Positions 26,498-33,906 of a stretch of 64,000 bases of DNA are shown piece after piece (position 1 is the first letter of the stretch; each line of letters opens with the position of its first letter). The translations under genes were made by a program, and so were the position numbers. The DNA is from Bacillus sp. 123MFChir2 (GTDB lineage: Bacteria; Bacillota; Bacilli; Bacillales; Bacillaceae_G). The notes under the pieces were generated by a model. That model was not told the DNA's origin. It searched no databases and saw only the letters and a list, made by a program, of their open reading frames with translations. The stretch covers positions 1 to 64,000 of the forward strand of contig NZ_KB910933.1 of assembly GCF_000383235.1 (NCBI RefSeq), in the 5' to 3' direction.

Positions 26498-26518
26498 AAG
26501 TTTAACACAATTTAACTT
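26498..26518. promoter_or_regulatory. Operator 2 between XRE regulator and MFS exporter
   Basis: AAGTTTAA, 4 bp (CACA), ATTTAACTT: the same half-sites as operator 1 in opposite order, centred 55 bp away, about five helical turns. It lies 20 bp before the MFS start, where it would block the promoter. Confidence 0.7.
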
Positions 26519-26537
26519 TTAAGGGGAGAGTGAGTGT

Positions 26538-27812
26538 ATGGAGGGTGTATTAAAAAATCAAGATGATACACGATTGAAAATGGCAACGCGAAATATCGTA
26601 TTGATGATGATTGGAAAATTATCATCAATACTTGGCGCAAATATTTATACGTTCGCAATGGGGTTATACGTTTTAAAAACGACAGGATCTGGAATGGGAT
26701 TCGCGATTACGCTTGTTTGTGGATCCATTCCGCGTTTAATTTGTGGGCCCATTGCCGGAGCAGCAGCAGACCGAATGAACCGGAAGAAGCTTGCTGTTGG
26801 AGCAGATATATTAAGTGCTTTTATTATGTTCACCATGTTTTTACTTTCAACCTCATTTGGACTTTCAGTAATCTTCATCTATGTATCTGCTGCACTGTTA
26901 TCAATATGTGCAAGTTTTTTCTCTATTGCATTAACATCTTCAATTCCATCTCTAGTTGATACAACACGTATTCAAAAAGCAAATTCATTAAATCAAACAG
27001 CTACATCGCTTGCAACGATTTTAGGACCAGTTATTGGTGGTTTAGTATACGGATTATTTTCGATAAAATTCTTTTTCTTACTAAATGGTATTACCTTTGC
27101 TCTTGCAGCGCTGGTAGAAGTATTTATGGTCTTTGATTTGTATAAAACAAACAAAACAGAAGAGAAAGGTCATTTTTTAACGAGCATAAAAGAAGGTTTT
27201 GTATATGTGAAAGAGAAAAGTGACATCTTTTCGATGGTAAAACTTTCATTTTGGCTAAATTTCTTTTTTTGTGCAGTTAACGTTTCACTACCATATATAA
27301 TCGTTCAAAAATTAGCACTTTCCTCTCAGCAATTTGGAGTCATAGAAGGAATGTTTGCGGTTGGAATGCTAATTGCTTCTATTATTTTATCCGTTCGAGC
27401 AGAGACAACAAATAAGTTTCAGACGATTCGCAGGAACCTTTTCATATTATCAGCCTTATTGTTTTGCATTGGATTGCCAATGTTTCTTTCATTATCTAAT
27501 ACAATGATTTTCATATATTACATTACCCTTATGATTCTTTTTGGAGTGAATTTAATTGCAATTAATGTTCCAATGCAAGTATATGTTCAAAAAACGACAG
27601 CACCTGAATATTTAGGACGTGTATTTGGGTTAATTGAAACGATTGCAACAGCAATTGTCCCACTTGGAACGCTTTTGTATGGTGTGCTTTTAGACTATAT
27701 ACCAGCATACATTGTTATTTTTATATCAACAATCGGACTGTTTGTTGTTGTTTCCTTTGGAACGAAGCAATGGAAGGATATTAGGCATCAAGAGGGAGTG
27801 TCTATGTCTTAA
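26538..27812 (+). CDS. MFS exporter (macrolide-efflux-like)
   Basis: A 424-residue membrane protein with 12 predicted helices. The loop 2-3 signature appears as GPIAGAAADRMNRKKLAVGA, and helix 5 has GPVIGGLVYGLFS, typical of MFS-1 drug exporters of the MefA/YfmO type. It faces an XRE-TPR regulator with twin operators between them, so expression is probably inducible by the signal that regulator reads. Substrate unknown. ATG 26538 is preceded by AAGGGGAGA. Confidence 0.85.
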   Translation: MEGVLKNQDDTRLKMATRNIVLMMIGKLSSILGANIYTFAMGLYVLKTTGSGMGFAITLVCGSIPRLICGPIAGAAADRMNRKKLAVGADILSAFIMFTMFLLSTSFGLSVIFIYVSAALLSICASFFSIALTSSIPSLVDTTRIQKANSLNQTATSLATILGPVIGGLVYGLFSIKFFFLLNGITFALAALVEVFMVFDLYKTNKTEEKGHFLTSIKEGFVYVKEKSDIFSMVKLSFWLNFFFCAVNVSLPYIIVQKLALSSQQFGVIEGMFAVGMLIASIILSVRAETTNKFQTIRRNLFILSALLFCIGLPMFLSLSNTMIFIYYITLMILFGVNLIAINVPMQVYVQKTTAPEYLGRVFGLIETIATAIVPLGTLLYGVLLDYIPAYIVIFISTIGLFVVVSFGTKQWKDIRHQEGVSMS

Positions 27813-27909
27813 AAATGAACAGTCATTGTTACAAAAATATGAACTTCCTACATTTGGAGAAAAAAAGGAGTATACTAATATCATAATCCAATTACAAGGA
27901 AGTGTCGGA

Positions 27910-28071
27910 ATGAGTACGGTTAGTGTTGTATATGGAGTTATTCTTTCTTCTCTTTTTGTTTCTTTCGTTATAGGCGTAACACATTATATTCGGAAATGGA
28001 AAAAAGGAATTGCGAAGCTAAACCATATTGAAGAAGAAGTAAGTGATTTCATGTTACATCACGGGAAATAA
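27910..28071 (+). CDS. Small single-pass membrane protein (possibly DUF4083-like)
   Basis: A 53-residue protein with one membrane helix (~5-27: VVYGVILSSLFVSFVIGV), a basic patch (HYIRKWKKGIAKL) and a short acidic amphipathic helix (NHIEEEVSDFM). The layout resembles DUF4083 proteins of Bacillus, but I am not certain. AAGGAAG lies before the ATG. The frame is open much further upstream, yet that part overlaps the MFS gene. It has its own terminator. Confidence 0.5.
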   Translation: MSTVSVVYGVILSSLFVSFVIGVTHYIRKWKKGIAKLNHIEEEVSDFMLHHGK

Positions 28072-28130
28072 TTTTATAAAGTTTATTATCCGTAACATTT
28101 TTAATCTTATAATTTTATTATGTAAACAAT

Positions 28131-28165
28131 AAAGCATGGTGTTTGAATAAAACATCATGCTTTTT
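28131..28165 (+). terminator. Terminator after the small membrane protein
   Basis: AAAGCATGGTGTTT / AAACATCATGCTTTTT. Confidence 0.85.
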
Positions 28166-28194
28166 GCTAAGTAAAGTATGATACCATTAAACTT

Positions 28195-28300
28195 ATATAA
28201 GTACAGTTTACAAATGATATAGGAACCCTTTTTGGGTAAGGGAATGAGAGCAACTAGCTATGCATTGAAGCGAGTTATATGTTGAAAAAATAATAAATAA
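28195..28300 (-). repeat. Interspersed repeat, internally deleted copy 8
   Basis: Ends of the family only: GGAACCC...GGGAATGAGAGCAACTAG and GCATTGAAGCGAGTTATATG then TTGAAAAAATAA. The central GGTCAGGGCC part is missing. Confidence 0.6.
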
Positions 28301-28318
28301 AGTAAAGGGGACAAGGGA

Positions 28319-28891
28319 ATGACTACTATTTATTTTGTACGGCACGCACATTCTACATATACACCTGATGAGAGGGAAAGACCGTTATCTGAGAAAGGTT
28401 GGCAAGATGCAGAAAGAGTGACAGAAATATTGAAAAATGAACAGATAGATGTTGTCATTGCTAGTCCATATAAGAGAGCTACTCAAACGGTAGAAGGGGT
28501 TGCCAAGCATTTTCAATTATCAATTGAGTTAGAGGAAGGCATAAGAGAGCGTTTATTAAGTTTGCAGCCTGTTCAAGATTTTGAACAAGCTATTACAAAA
28601 GTATGGGAAGATCCCTCGTTTCATTTAGAAGGTGGAGAATCGAACGTTATTGCTCAGGAGCGCGGAGTTTCTTGTATCATGAAAATCTTGGAGAAATATA
28701 AAGGGAAAAATATTGTAATCGGAACACATGGAAATATTATGGCTCTTATCATGAATTATTTCGATTCCAAATATGATTTTTCATTTTGGAAGGAACTACA
28801 GATGCCTGACATATATAAGCTGACATTTACAGAAAGCCAACTAGTTCAAGTAAATCAAATTTGGAAAGAAGATTTTGTAAAGAATGTATGA
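28319..28891 (+). CDS. Histidine phosphatase family protein
   Basis: A 190-residue cytosolic phosphatase. It begins with the catalytic RHAHS motif (YFVRHAHSTYTPDE; RHG in most members), has ASPYKRATQT with the second arginine, EEGIRERLL with the acid, and GTHGNIMAL with the second histidine. This is the phosphoglycerate-mutase-like branch-1 fold. Substrate unknown. AAAGGGGACA lies before the ATG. Confidence 0.88.
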   Translation: MTTIYFVRHAHSTYTPDERERPLSEKGWQDAERVTEILKNEQIDVVIASPYKRATQTVEGVAKHFQLSIELEEGIRERLLSLQPVQDFEQAITKVWEDPSFHLEGGESNVIAQERGVSCIMKILEKYKGKNIVIGTHGNIMALIMNYFDSKYDFSFWKELQMPDIYKLTFTESQLVQVNQIWKEDFVKNV

Positions 28892-28980
28892 AGATTGATG
28901 AAAAGAGCAGGAGATGATAAAGCGTTTATAGAAATAAATGGCTGGAATACAAAAGCTTTTAATAAAAGGAGGCTGTTCAT

Positions 28981-29370
28981 ATGTTCGAGAAAAACAATCG
29001 ATTTTCATCCATGCCAGGAGAAGTTGTAGAAGTTCATAATGTGTATGAGATTTTACCACCTGACGGAACAATTATTGGTATGGCAACACCTGAAGAAATG
29101 GAAATTGCTGCAGAACTAGAACTAAAACATTATGCCTTTTCACGTTTAATGGAAGCAAATATTCAATTAGACGGTGCCTCCTATAAAGAGATGCTAGAAG
29201 AATTTGAAGAATATGAAAGAAAGTCAATGGCTTTTTGGCGGGCATTGCATGAAAGATTATCTGTACCATGGGCGTGGGTATTACGTGTTGATGTCGCAAA
29301 CGGCCCGATTCATGTGAGTACTGGGAACTTGTTTTATGATGTAGAAGAGTTAGAAGAAGACTTTGAATAA
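28981..29370 (+). CDS. Hypothetical protein
   Basis: A 129-residue acidic cytosolic protein with no recognised domain. The centre (~40-90, EMEIAAELELKHYAFSRLME, YKEMLEEFEEYERKSMAFW) is likely helical. The end (~95-129, WAWVLRVDVANGPIHVSTGN) looks like beta strands. It has a good start (AAAGGAGG, then ATG) and a strong terminator, so it is very likely a real gene. Function not known. Confidence 0.75.
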   Translation: MFEKNNRFSSMPGEVVEVHNVYEILPPDGTIIGMATPEEMEIAAELELKHYAFSRLMEANIQLDGASYKEMLEEFEEYERKSMAFWRALHERLSVPWAWVLRVDVANGPIHVSTGNLFYDVEELEEDFE

Positions 29371-29375
29371 AAGAG

Positions 29376-29411
29376 AGAGGAAAGCAGTGTTTTTATTGCT
29401 TTCCTCTTTTT
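29376..29411 (+). terminator. Terminator of the hypothetical gene
   Basis: AGAGGAAAGCA / TGCTTTCCTCTTTTT. Confidence 0.85.
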
Positions 29412-29545
29412 ATATAACCAAATTATGATCCGCACTCGCTATCTCCCTTTGTATTAAACCTTGTATGTGGCAGAAAAAGGCCCTGACCGATTTATACATG
29501 GCCAGATGCTCTCGTCCATCTAAGAAGAAAGGTTTTTTTATGTCC
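29412..29545 (+). repeat. Interspersed repeat, copy 9
   Basis: Core and right arm (TGTGGCAGAAAAAGGCCCTG, CATGGCCAGATGCTCTCGTC); the left arm is absent. It abuts the 3' end of the alpha/beta hydrolase gene. Confidence 0.72.
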
Positions 29546-29559
29546 ATTTTAATTTATAT

Positions 29560-30462
29560 TTATACGTTCTGCGTATGTGTGATTAGTTTTGCCGCTTCTA
29601 TTATTATATCAGGTCGGTCTACCTCAATAGAGTGTCCCGATTTAGTAGCAACAATAAGTTGACTTTGTTTTGAAAGTGTAGTTTGTTCATGAATTAGTTC
29701 TTGCCATACAGTTTCTAAGGCTACTGCTTCTTCATAAGGAATGCCATCTTGAATAGCTTGTTGGATAGAATGATGGGCATCTCTTCCCATAATTATTAAT
29801 GGTATGTTAGGGAATGGTTGCATACTCTTCATCTTTTGAGCACAATCTTTCCAATGAATGATTTCCGAGGAAACGGCTTTATAAAGGGCTGGAGAGATTG
29901 GAAAAGTTAGCAATCGTTTTTGTATTTCGATAGGTAATGTTGCTTGTGCAGTTGTTAGTTTTGGGAATACTTCTTGTTGTAATTGGGCGGTGTTTAAATT
30001 GGCATAGAATAAACATTTTTCAATCCATTTTTCATCTGAATCTGTCTCATCTAAAGTAGGTAAGTGGAGTTCATCTAAGCGGTGCAAATTCATAGACGTT
30101 GAATCTACAAGAACAAGCGCAGTAACTTGTTCTGGATAGAGCATCGTAAAATGTTGTGCGCATAAACCACCATAAGAATGTCCAACTAAAATAAACGGTT
30201 CTTGAATGTGTAAAACATGTAACAATTCTCGCAATTCATACACGGTTTGCTCAGTTGTCCGCTCTTTCCCATTTAATTCGCTAGTCCCGTAGCCAGGGCG
30301 ATGAAATAAAACAACTTTGTAGTATGAAGAAAGTTCGTTTGCAATTTCAATCCAATTGTAAAAGGAGCAAAACATTCCGGTTTGAATCACAACGGTTTGT
30401 TTCCCTTGTCCTGTTATCAGTACTTCAACTTTTTTTCCGAAAACATCTACATGTGTAATCAA
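29560..30462 (-). CDS. Alpha/beta hydrolase
   Basis: A 300-residue hydrolase. VVIQTGMFCSFYNWIEIANE gives the oxyanion region (HG replaced by TG), GHSYGGLCAQHF the nucleophile elbow with Ser, IIMGRDAHH the acid and ATKSGHSIEVDRP the catalytic His. Substrate unknown. It is the last of three minus-strand genes (MarR, DUF3147, hydrolase) with 12-bp spacing from DUF3147, so MarR control is likely. It ends inside or next to a repeat. Confidence 0.88.
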   Translation of the reverse strand: MITHVDVFGKKVEVLITGQGKQTVVIQTGMFCSFYNWIEIANELSSYYKVVLFHRPGYGTSELNGKERTTEQTVYELRELLHVLHIQEPFILVGHSYGGLCAQHFTMLYPEQVTALVLVDSTSMNLHRLDELHLPTLDETDSDEKWIEKCLFYANLNTAQLQQEVFPKLTTAQATLPIEIQKRLLTFPISPALYKAVSSEIIHWKDCAQKMKSMQPFPNIPLIIMGRDAHHSIQQAIQDGIPYEEAVALETVWQELIHEQTTLSKQSQLIVATKSGHSIEVDRPDIIIEAAKLITHTQNV

Positions 30463-30474
30463 AATAACGCCCCC

Positions 30475-30804
30475 TTAAGCTTGAAAAAATCTCTGACACA
30501 CCAATAATATTCCCCATACTCCTATACCGAATAAAATTGAAGTGCTAAGTGAAAATGAGGTGCGAAGCCCTAAATAAACGATGAATAATAATAAGGCTGA
30601 TGCAGGAAACCCACATAACACGCCAAGTGCAAAATCACTTAATTTTTCTTTAGAACCTCCTTCAACAGAAATCCAGAATAAACTGAGCAAGCTAATTAAC
30701 GGAAGTGCGGCAATGAAGCCGCCAAGTGTACTATAGTGTTTTGCAATCTCTGTAACGCCCCCAATAATAAGTGCAGAGACGATTACCTTAATGAGAAAAG
30801 ACAT
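30475..30804 (-). CDS. DUF3147 membrane protein
   Basis: A 109-residue integral membrane protein with four hydrophobic segments (e.g. IKVIVSALIIGGVTEIAKH, LSDFALGVLCGFPASALLLF). It matches the DUF3147 family in length and in the N-terminal GGVTEIAK pattern. Function unknown. The start overlaps the marR stop by 17 bp, implying coupling. GGAGG lies upstream. Confidence 0.8.
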   Translation of the reverse strand: MSFLIKVIVSALIIGGVTEIAKHYSTLGGFIAALPLISLLSLFWISVEGGSKEKLSDFALGVLCGFPASALLLFIVYLGLRTSFSLSTSILFGIGVWGILLVCQRFFQA

Positions 30805-31195
30805 CGTAAGCCTCCTTTGCTAATAATTCGAATGCAGATTGAATTAGCTTTTTTTCTTCTTCGGATAATTTCTCTTCTATTTGTTTTAGTTTTACTTCAT
30901 CGAGTAGTGTGTGTGTAGCTAGTGCTTGCTGTCCTTTTTCTGTGAGCTTTACAATTACAACTCGCTCATCTTGTTGGCTACGTTCTTTTAATACAAATTC
31001 TTTTTGAATTAATCGTTTAATATGTTCAGAAGCAGTGTTATGTGAGAGTTTCAGCTTTGCTGCAATTGCACTAATGGTTTGTGCCTCTTGACGAGATATC
31101 ATTTGTAAAATGCGAATGGCTTGGTGAGTTAAATTTTCTTCATATTCATAACGTAGATAAAAATAAATTGTTTCCCAATGTTTGTTGATTAGCAT
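30788..31195 (-). CDS. MarR-family transcriptional regulator
   Basis: A 135-residue winged-helix regulator: ILQMISRQEAQTISAIAAKL, SHNTASEHIKRLIQKEFVLK (recognition helix) and RSQQDERVVIVKLTEKGQQA (wing). The ATG at 31195 (MLINKHWETIYF) has AGAGGTG upstream; the frame is open 36 codons further back, but that part falls in repeat DNA. It heads a three-gene unit with DUF3147 and a hydrolase. MarR proteins usually repress their own unit and respond to small aromatic or oxidising compounds. Confidence 0.9.
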   Translation of the reverse strand: MLINKHWETIYFYLRYEYEENLTHQAIRILQMISRQEAQTISAIAAKLKLSHNTASEHIKRLIQKEFVLKERSQQDERVVIVKLTEKGQQALATHTLLDEVKLKQIEEKLSEEEKKLIQSAFELLAKEAYDVFSH

Positions 31196-31229
31196 AATTG
31201 CACCTCTTTTTTTAAAATCGTACAACACG

Positions 31230-31423
31230 ATATAATCGTTTGTAAAGATATATATAAATTCAATTTTCCTTTCCAACATACAAATCATCGCCATGCTAAG
31301 CAAACAATACCCTCATACTTTCTTTCCTCTTTGTTTGAACATCGCATGTGGCAGAGAAAGGCCCTGACCGCTTCTACTTATGGCCAGACGCTCTCGTCCA
31401 TCTAAAAAGAAAAGGGTTTTTAT
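31230..31423 (+). repeat. Interspersed repeat, copy 10
   Basis: Well-conserved core (GCATGTGGCAGAGAAAGGCC, TGGCCAGACGCTCTCGTCC) and right arm GGGTTTTTATG. A MITE (copy A) has inserted in its tail. Confidence 0.75.
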
Positions 31424-31431
31424 GTAATTTT

Positions 31432-31717
31432 GTAACTACTCAGTCATACATTTCGTTTAGAAGTTTGGTAAGGAGTATGATTCCAGCGAAAATACGCCCC
31501 GCCCCTTATTGCATATAGAAAGTTATTTTTATTTTTCAGCATATAGATTACTGTCATGGAGATAGAAACGGGCCTACACCTCGCTACCTCTCTTTGTTTT
31601 AAAACTTTGCGCGTGGCAGGAAAAGGCCCTGACCGCTTCTATGCATAGCCAGTCCCTCTCGACCATTTTAAAAAAATGTTTTTCTGTCGGTTTTTCAAAG
31701 AGTAACTGAGTAGTTAC
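31432..31717 (+). mobile_element. Complete MITE, copy A
   Basis: A 286-bp non-coding element. The terminal inverted repeats GTAACTACTCAG (31432) and CTGAGTAGTTAC (to 31717) are perfect over at least 12 bp. It is flanked by a perfect 8-bp duplication GTAATTTT (31424-31431 and 31718-31725). It is nearly identical to copy B (57752-58023) over most of its length. The central core is related to the shorter interspersed repeats. No coding capacity. An 8-bp duplication with ends beginning GTAA is the pattern of IS66-family elements, so mobilisation by such a transposase is plausible. Confidence 0.9.
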
Positions 31718-31728
31718 GTAATTTTTTT

Positions 31729-31762
31729 AATTTGGACATATATAGTTTGATATGTCCAAATT
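31729..31762. promoter_or_regulatory. Perfect 13-bp inverted repeat upstream of the PP2C-like gene
   Basis: AATTTGGACATAT, 8 bp, ATATGTCCAAATT. It could be an operator or a terminator; it lies about 75 bp before the next gene. Confidence 0.45.
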
Positions 31763-31838
31763 TTTCTTTGAAAAAGTATCTTTTTTTTAGTAGATACTAT
31801 AAGCTTATCTTATAATCATAATGAAACGAGGGATGGGG

Positions 31839-32600
31839 ATGAAGGCTGTACATACCTTTAAATGGATTGGTAATGATAAAGCGTATTTAAATGAAATTCA
31901 TGTTGAAGAGCTAGGTCCTCTTTCTATCGGATTATATAGCGGGAATACAAATGAAGATGCTGTTCTTGCTTGGTGTGATCCACACGGTTCATGGGAATTT
32001 GTGATGATTTTTGAAGCTGAACATACAACTGAAAGAGCAAAGTTTATTATAGAGATAATTTGTGAAAGAAAAGAGAAATTACTACAACTGTTTTCCTATC
32101 CAAATCATTTAGTTTTTCATCATACGCATATGTATTTATTATCGCTATTTACAGATGAAACATTTATTAAAGAAAGTGAAAAGATGCAAGGGCAAACAGA
32201 TTGTCTCATTTGTCTTCGGAGAGACCAGTTTGTGTATTGGTTGTCAGTAGGAGAGTGCTTCATTTATTTATTTCAACCAGAGTCAGAGCAATGCAAACAG
32301 GGCCGTTTAAATGAACAACAGTTTTATGAGCGAATTGGTAGACCGAATGTTTTTGCAGCAGCAACGCCTTGTTTTACATCTGGAGTTCGTGAATTACAGA
32401 AAGGAACCAATCATCTTGTGGTAGTAACAGATGGAATCATTACATGTGGCGAACGAATGTTTACAGATGATTATTTATTATACCAATCATTGTTTAATGT
32501 TGGATCTATACTAGAAAAGATGAATGTTTGGAAAGAACAAAATAGTGCCGCAATGATAGGTTGGACCGTGGATATAAATTGTCAAACTGAAAATAATTAA
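31839..32600 (+). CDS. PP2C-like protein (degenerate protein phosphatase 2C fold)
   Basis: A 253-residue cytosolic protein. Weak PP2C features include GNTNEDAVLAWCDPHGSW near the N-terminus (where GxxNEDA-D is usual), QTDCLICLRRDQFVYWLSVG-ECF in place of A-NVGDSR, and LVVVTDGI near the end (cf. L-L-ASDGL). The metal-binding aspartates are only partly kept, so it may be inactive or atypical. The start is taken as ATG 31839, with GGATGGGG upstream; an in-frame ATG at 31821 is possible. It has its own terminator. Function unknown. Confidence 0.62.
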   Translation: MKAVHTFKWIGNDKAYLNEIHVEELGPLSIGLYSGNTNEDAVLAWCDPHGSWEFVMIFEAEHTTERAKFIIEIICERKEKLLQLFSYPNHLVFHHTHMYLLSLFTDETFIKESEKMQGQTDCLICLRRDQFVYWLSVGECFIYLFQPESEQCKQGRLNEQQFYERIGRPNVFAAATPCFTSGVRELQKGTNHLVVVTDGIITCGERMFTDDYLLYQSLFNVGSILEKMNVWKEQNSAAMIGWTVDINCQTENN

Positions 32601-32631
32601 AACAAATATAATGAAAGATATGCCATTTTAC

Positions 32632-32668
32632 AAAACGCAGAAGAAAAAACATTCTTCTGCGTTTTTCT
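32632..32668 (+). terminator. Terminator of the PP2C-like gene
   Basis: AAAACGCAGAAG / CTTCTGCGTTTTT. Confidence 0.88.
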
Positions 32669-32809
32669 TTATGATAATAGCCTAGATTGTTATTGGTATG
32701 TCAATGCTCAAAATAAAATATGAATCTTTTTTATTTACCATCATACATATATATAATGTGGCCACAAAACGTTCATGCAGTAAAGTGTCGAAAGGAGTTT
32801 GGAAAAAGA

Positions 32810-32995
32810 ATGAGTTATGGGCTTCGTTATGCTGTAGAGAAAAGGAAGAAACAATTAATTGAGAAGTTAATTGATGTAGGAATATATAAAGTATTAAATA
32901 AACAGTTGTATGAATTAACTTTAGGTGAATTAGAAAAAGAGTATGAGGATCTTTTAAAATATGAAGGTGTGAAAGCCTCTGTATATACTATATAA
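32810..32995 (+). CDS. FbpA-like small basic protein
   Basis: A 61-residue protein: LRYAVEKRKKQLIEKLIDVG, then NKQLYELTLGELEKEYEDLL. This matches the Fur-regulated basic protein A family of Bacillus (AVEKRK-LI-KLI, QLYELTLSELE). In B. subtilis FbpA works with the iron-sparing small RNA FsrA. AAAGGAG lies 12 bases before the ATG. No clear Fur box was found upstream, but the large iron block starts only 900 bp away. A repeat fragment starts right after the stop. Confidence 0.75.
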   Translation: MSYGLRYAVEKRKKQLIEKLIDVGIYKVLNKQLYELTLGELEKEYEDLLKYEGVKASVYTI

Positions 32996-32996
32996 A

Positions 32997-33043
32997 GCTG
33001 TGCATAGAAGCGGTCAAGGCTAATTCCTCTCAGTGCAGAAAAC
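32997..33043 (-). repeat. Interspersed repeat fragment, copy 12
   Basis: GCTGTGCATAGAAGCGGTCA followed by AGGCTAATTCCTCTC: the core only. It lies between fbpA and a GNAT gene that has lost its N-terminus. Confidence 0.6.
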
Positions 33044-33520
33044 TTGAAATTACTAATTGATAATCCAAAGAAAATGGAACTAAGGTTATCTTTGAGTGAA
33101 TCAAATAGATTTCTTAGCCTGGAGCTTAAACAAGCTATGGAAACAAGGCTTTCAAAGCTGTTAATTGATGAGGGGAATTATATATGGTATACCAATTGGT
33201 TAATTGTGTCGAAAGATAAAAATTGTAGTGTTGGAGGAATCATGTTAAAAGGTCTTCCAAATGAAACTGGTGAAGTAGTAATTGGTTATTATACTTTTCC
33301 TGAATATCAAGGAAACGGCTATATGACGGGAACAATTCATACTATGAAAAACTGGTTGTTAAATCAGAACGGTGTTATGTACGTTATTGCTGATACTGAT
33401 AAAGACAATATCCCATCGCACAGGGTATTACAAAAATCAGGTGCGGAAATGTATAAAGAAACAGATGAATTATATTTTTGGAGATTTGGCCGGAATCAGT
33501 TCCCTGAAAAAAATAGTTAA
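33044..33520 (+). pseudogene. GNAT-family N-acetyltransferase, N-terminus probably lost
   Basis: About 158 codons from a TTG that has no ribosome-binding site. The body is a good GNAT domain: WLIVSKDKNCSVGGIMLKGL, GEVVIGYYTFPEYQGNGYMT (acetyl-CoA loop Q-x-N-G-x-M), then HRVLQKSGAEMYKETDELYF. Family members start with a short strand and helix (typically an ETERLxL-type segment) before LLIDNPKKME; here that part is replaced by repeat DNA. So the insertion or recombination of a repeat seems to have removed roughly 20 codons and the promoter. It may be silent. Confidence 0.6.
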
Positions 33521-33678
33521 GAGTCATCTTCTTATAGTGATGGTCCTTAGTTAAGGCATTAGTGCAAAGTTGATCAATAAAATTGCAAAAACTTGTTCAA
33601 TTAACGAATGCCTCAGTTGAACAAAAAAACAAAAAATGATTAAACTTTTTATAAAAGAGTGATACATTAAAATAGTTT

Positions 33679-33722
33679 AAGAGCGTGTTTTGATTAAATT
33701 TTTCAAAACACGCTCTTTCTTT
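33679..33722. terminator. Inverted repeat / terminator
   Basis: AAGAGCGTGTTTTGA / TCAAAACACGCTCTT with flanking T-run. It separates the GNAT remnant from the siderophore block. Confidence 0.75.
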
Positions 33723-33724
33723 TG

Positions 33725-33900
33725 GGTCGTTTATTCATATAAAACCCTGCTATGCAGAATACAACATGACCTGCACTCTCATCCTCCTTTTGTTTTAAAC
33801 CTCGCATGTGGTAGGAAAGGGCCCTGACCGTCTCTATGCACAGCCAGATTCTCTCATCCCCTTAAAAAGAAAGGGTTTTTATGCCAGTTTTAAACTTGTA
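33725..33900 (+). repeat. Interspersed repeat, copy 13
   Basis: Full core (GCTATGCAGAATACAACATG, TAGGAAAGGGCCCTGACCG) and right arm AAAGGGTTTTTATGCC. It ends a few bases from the stop of the first NIS synthetase. Confidence 0.75.
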
Positions 33901-33906
33901 TATATT

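Noticed and set aside
27712-27909. N-terminal extension of the small membrane protein
   Set aside because: It overlaps the MFS gene in another frame and lies before a good start signal at 27910.
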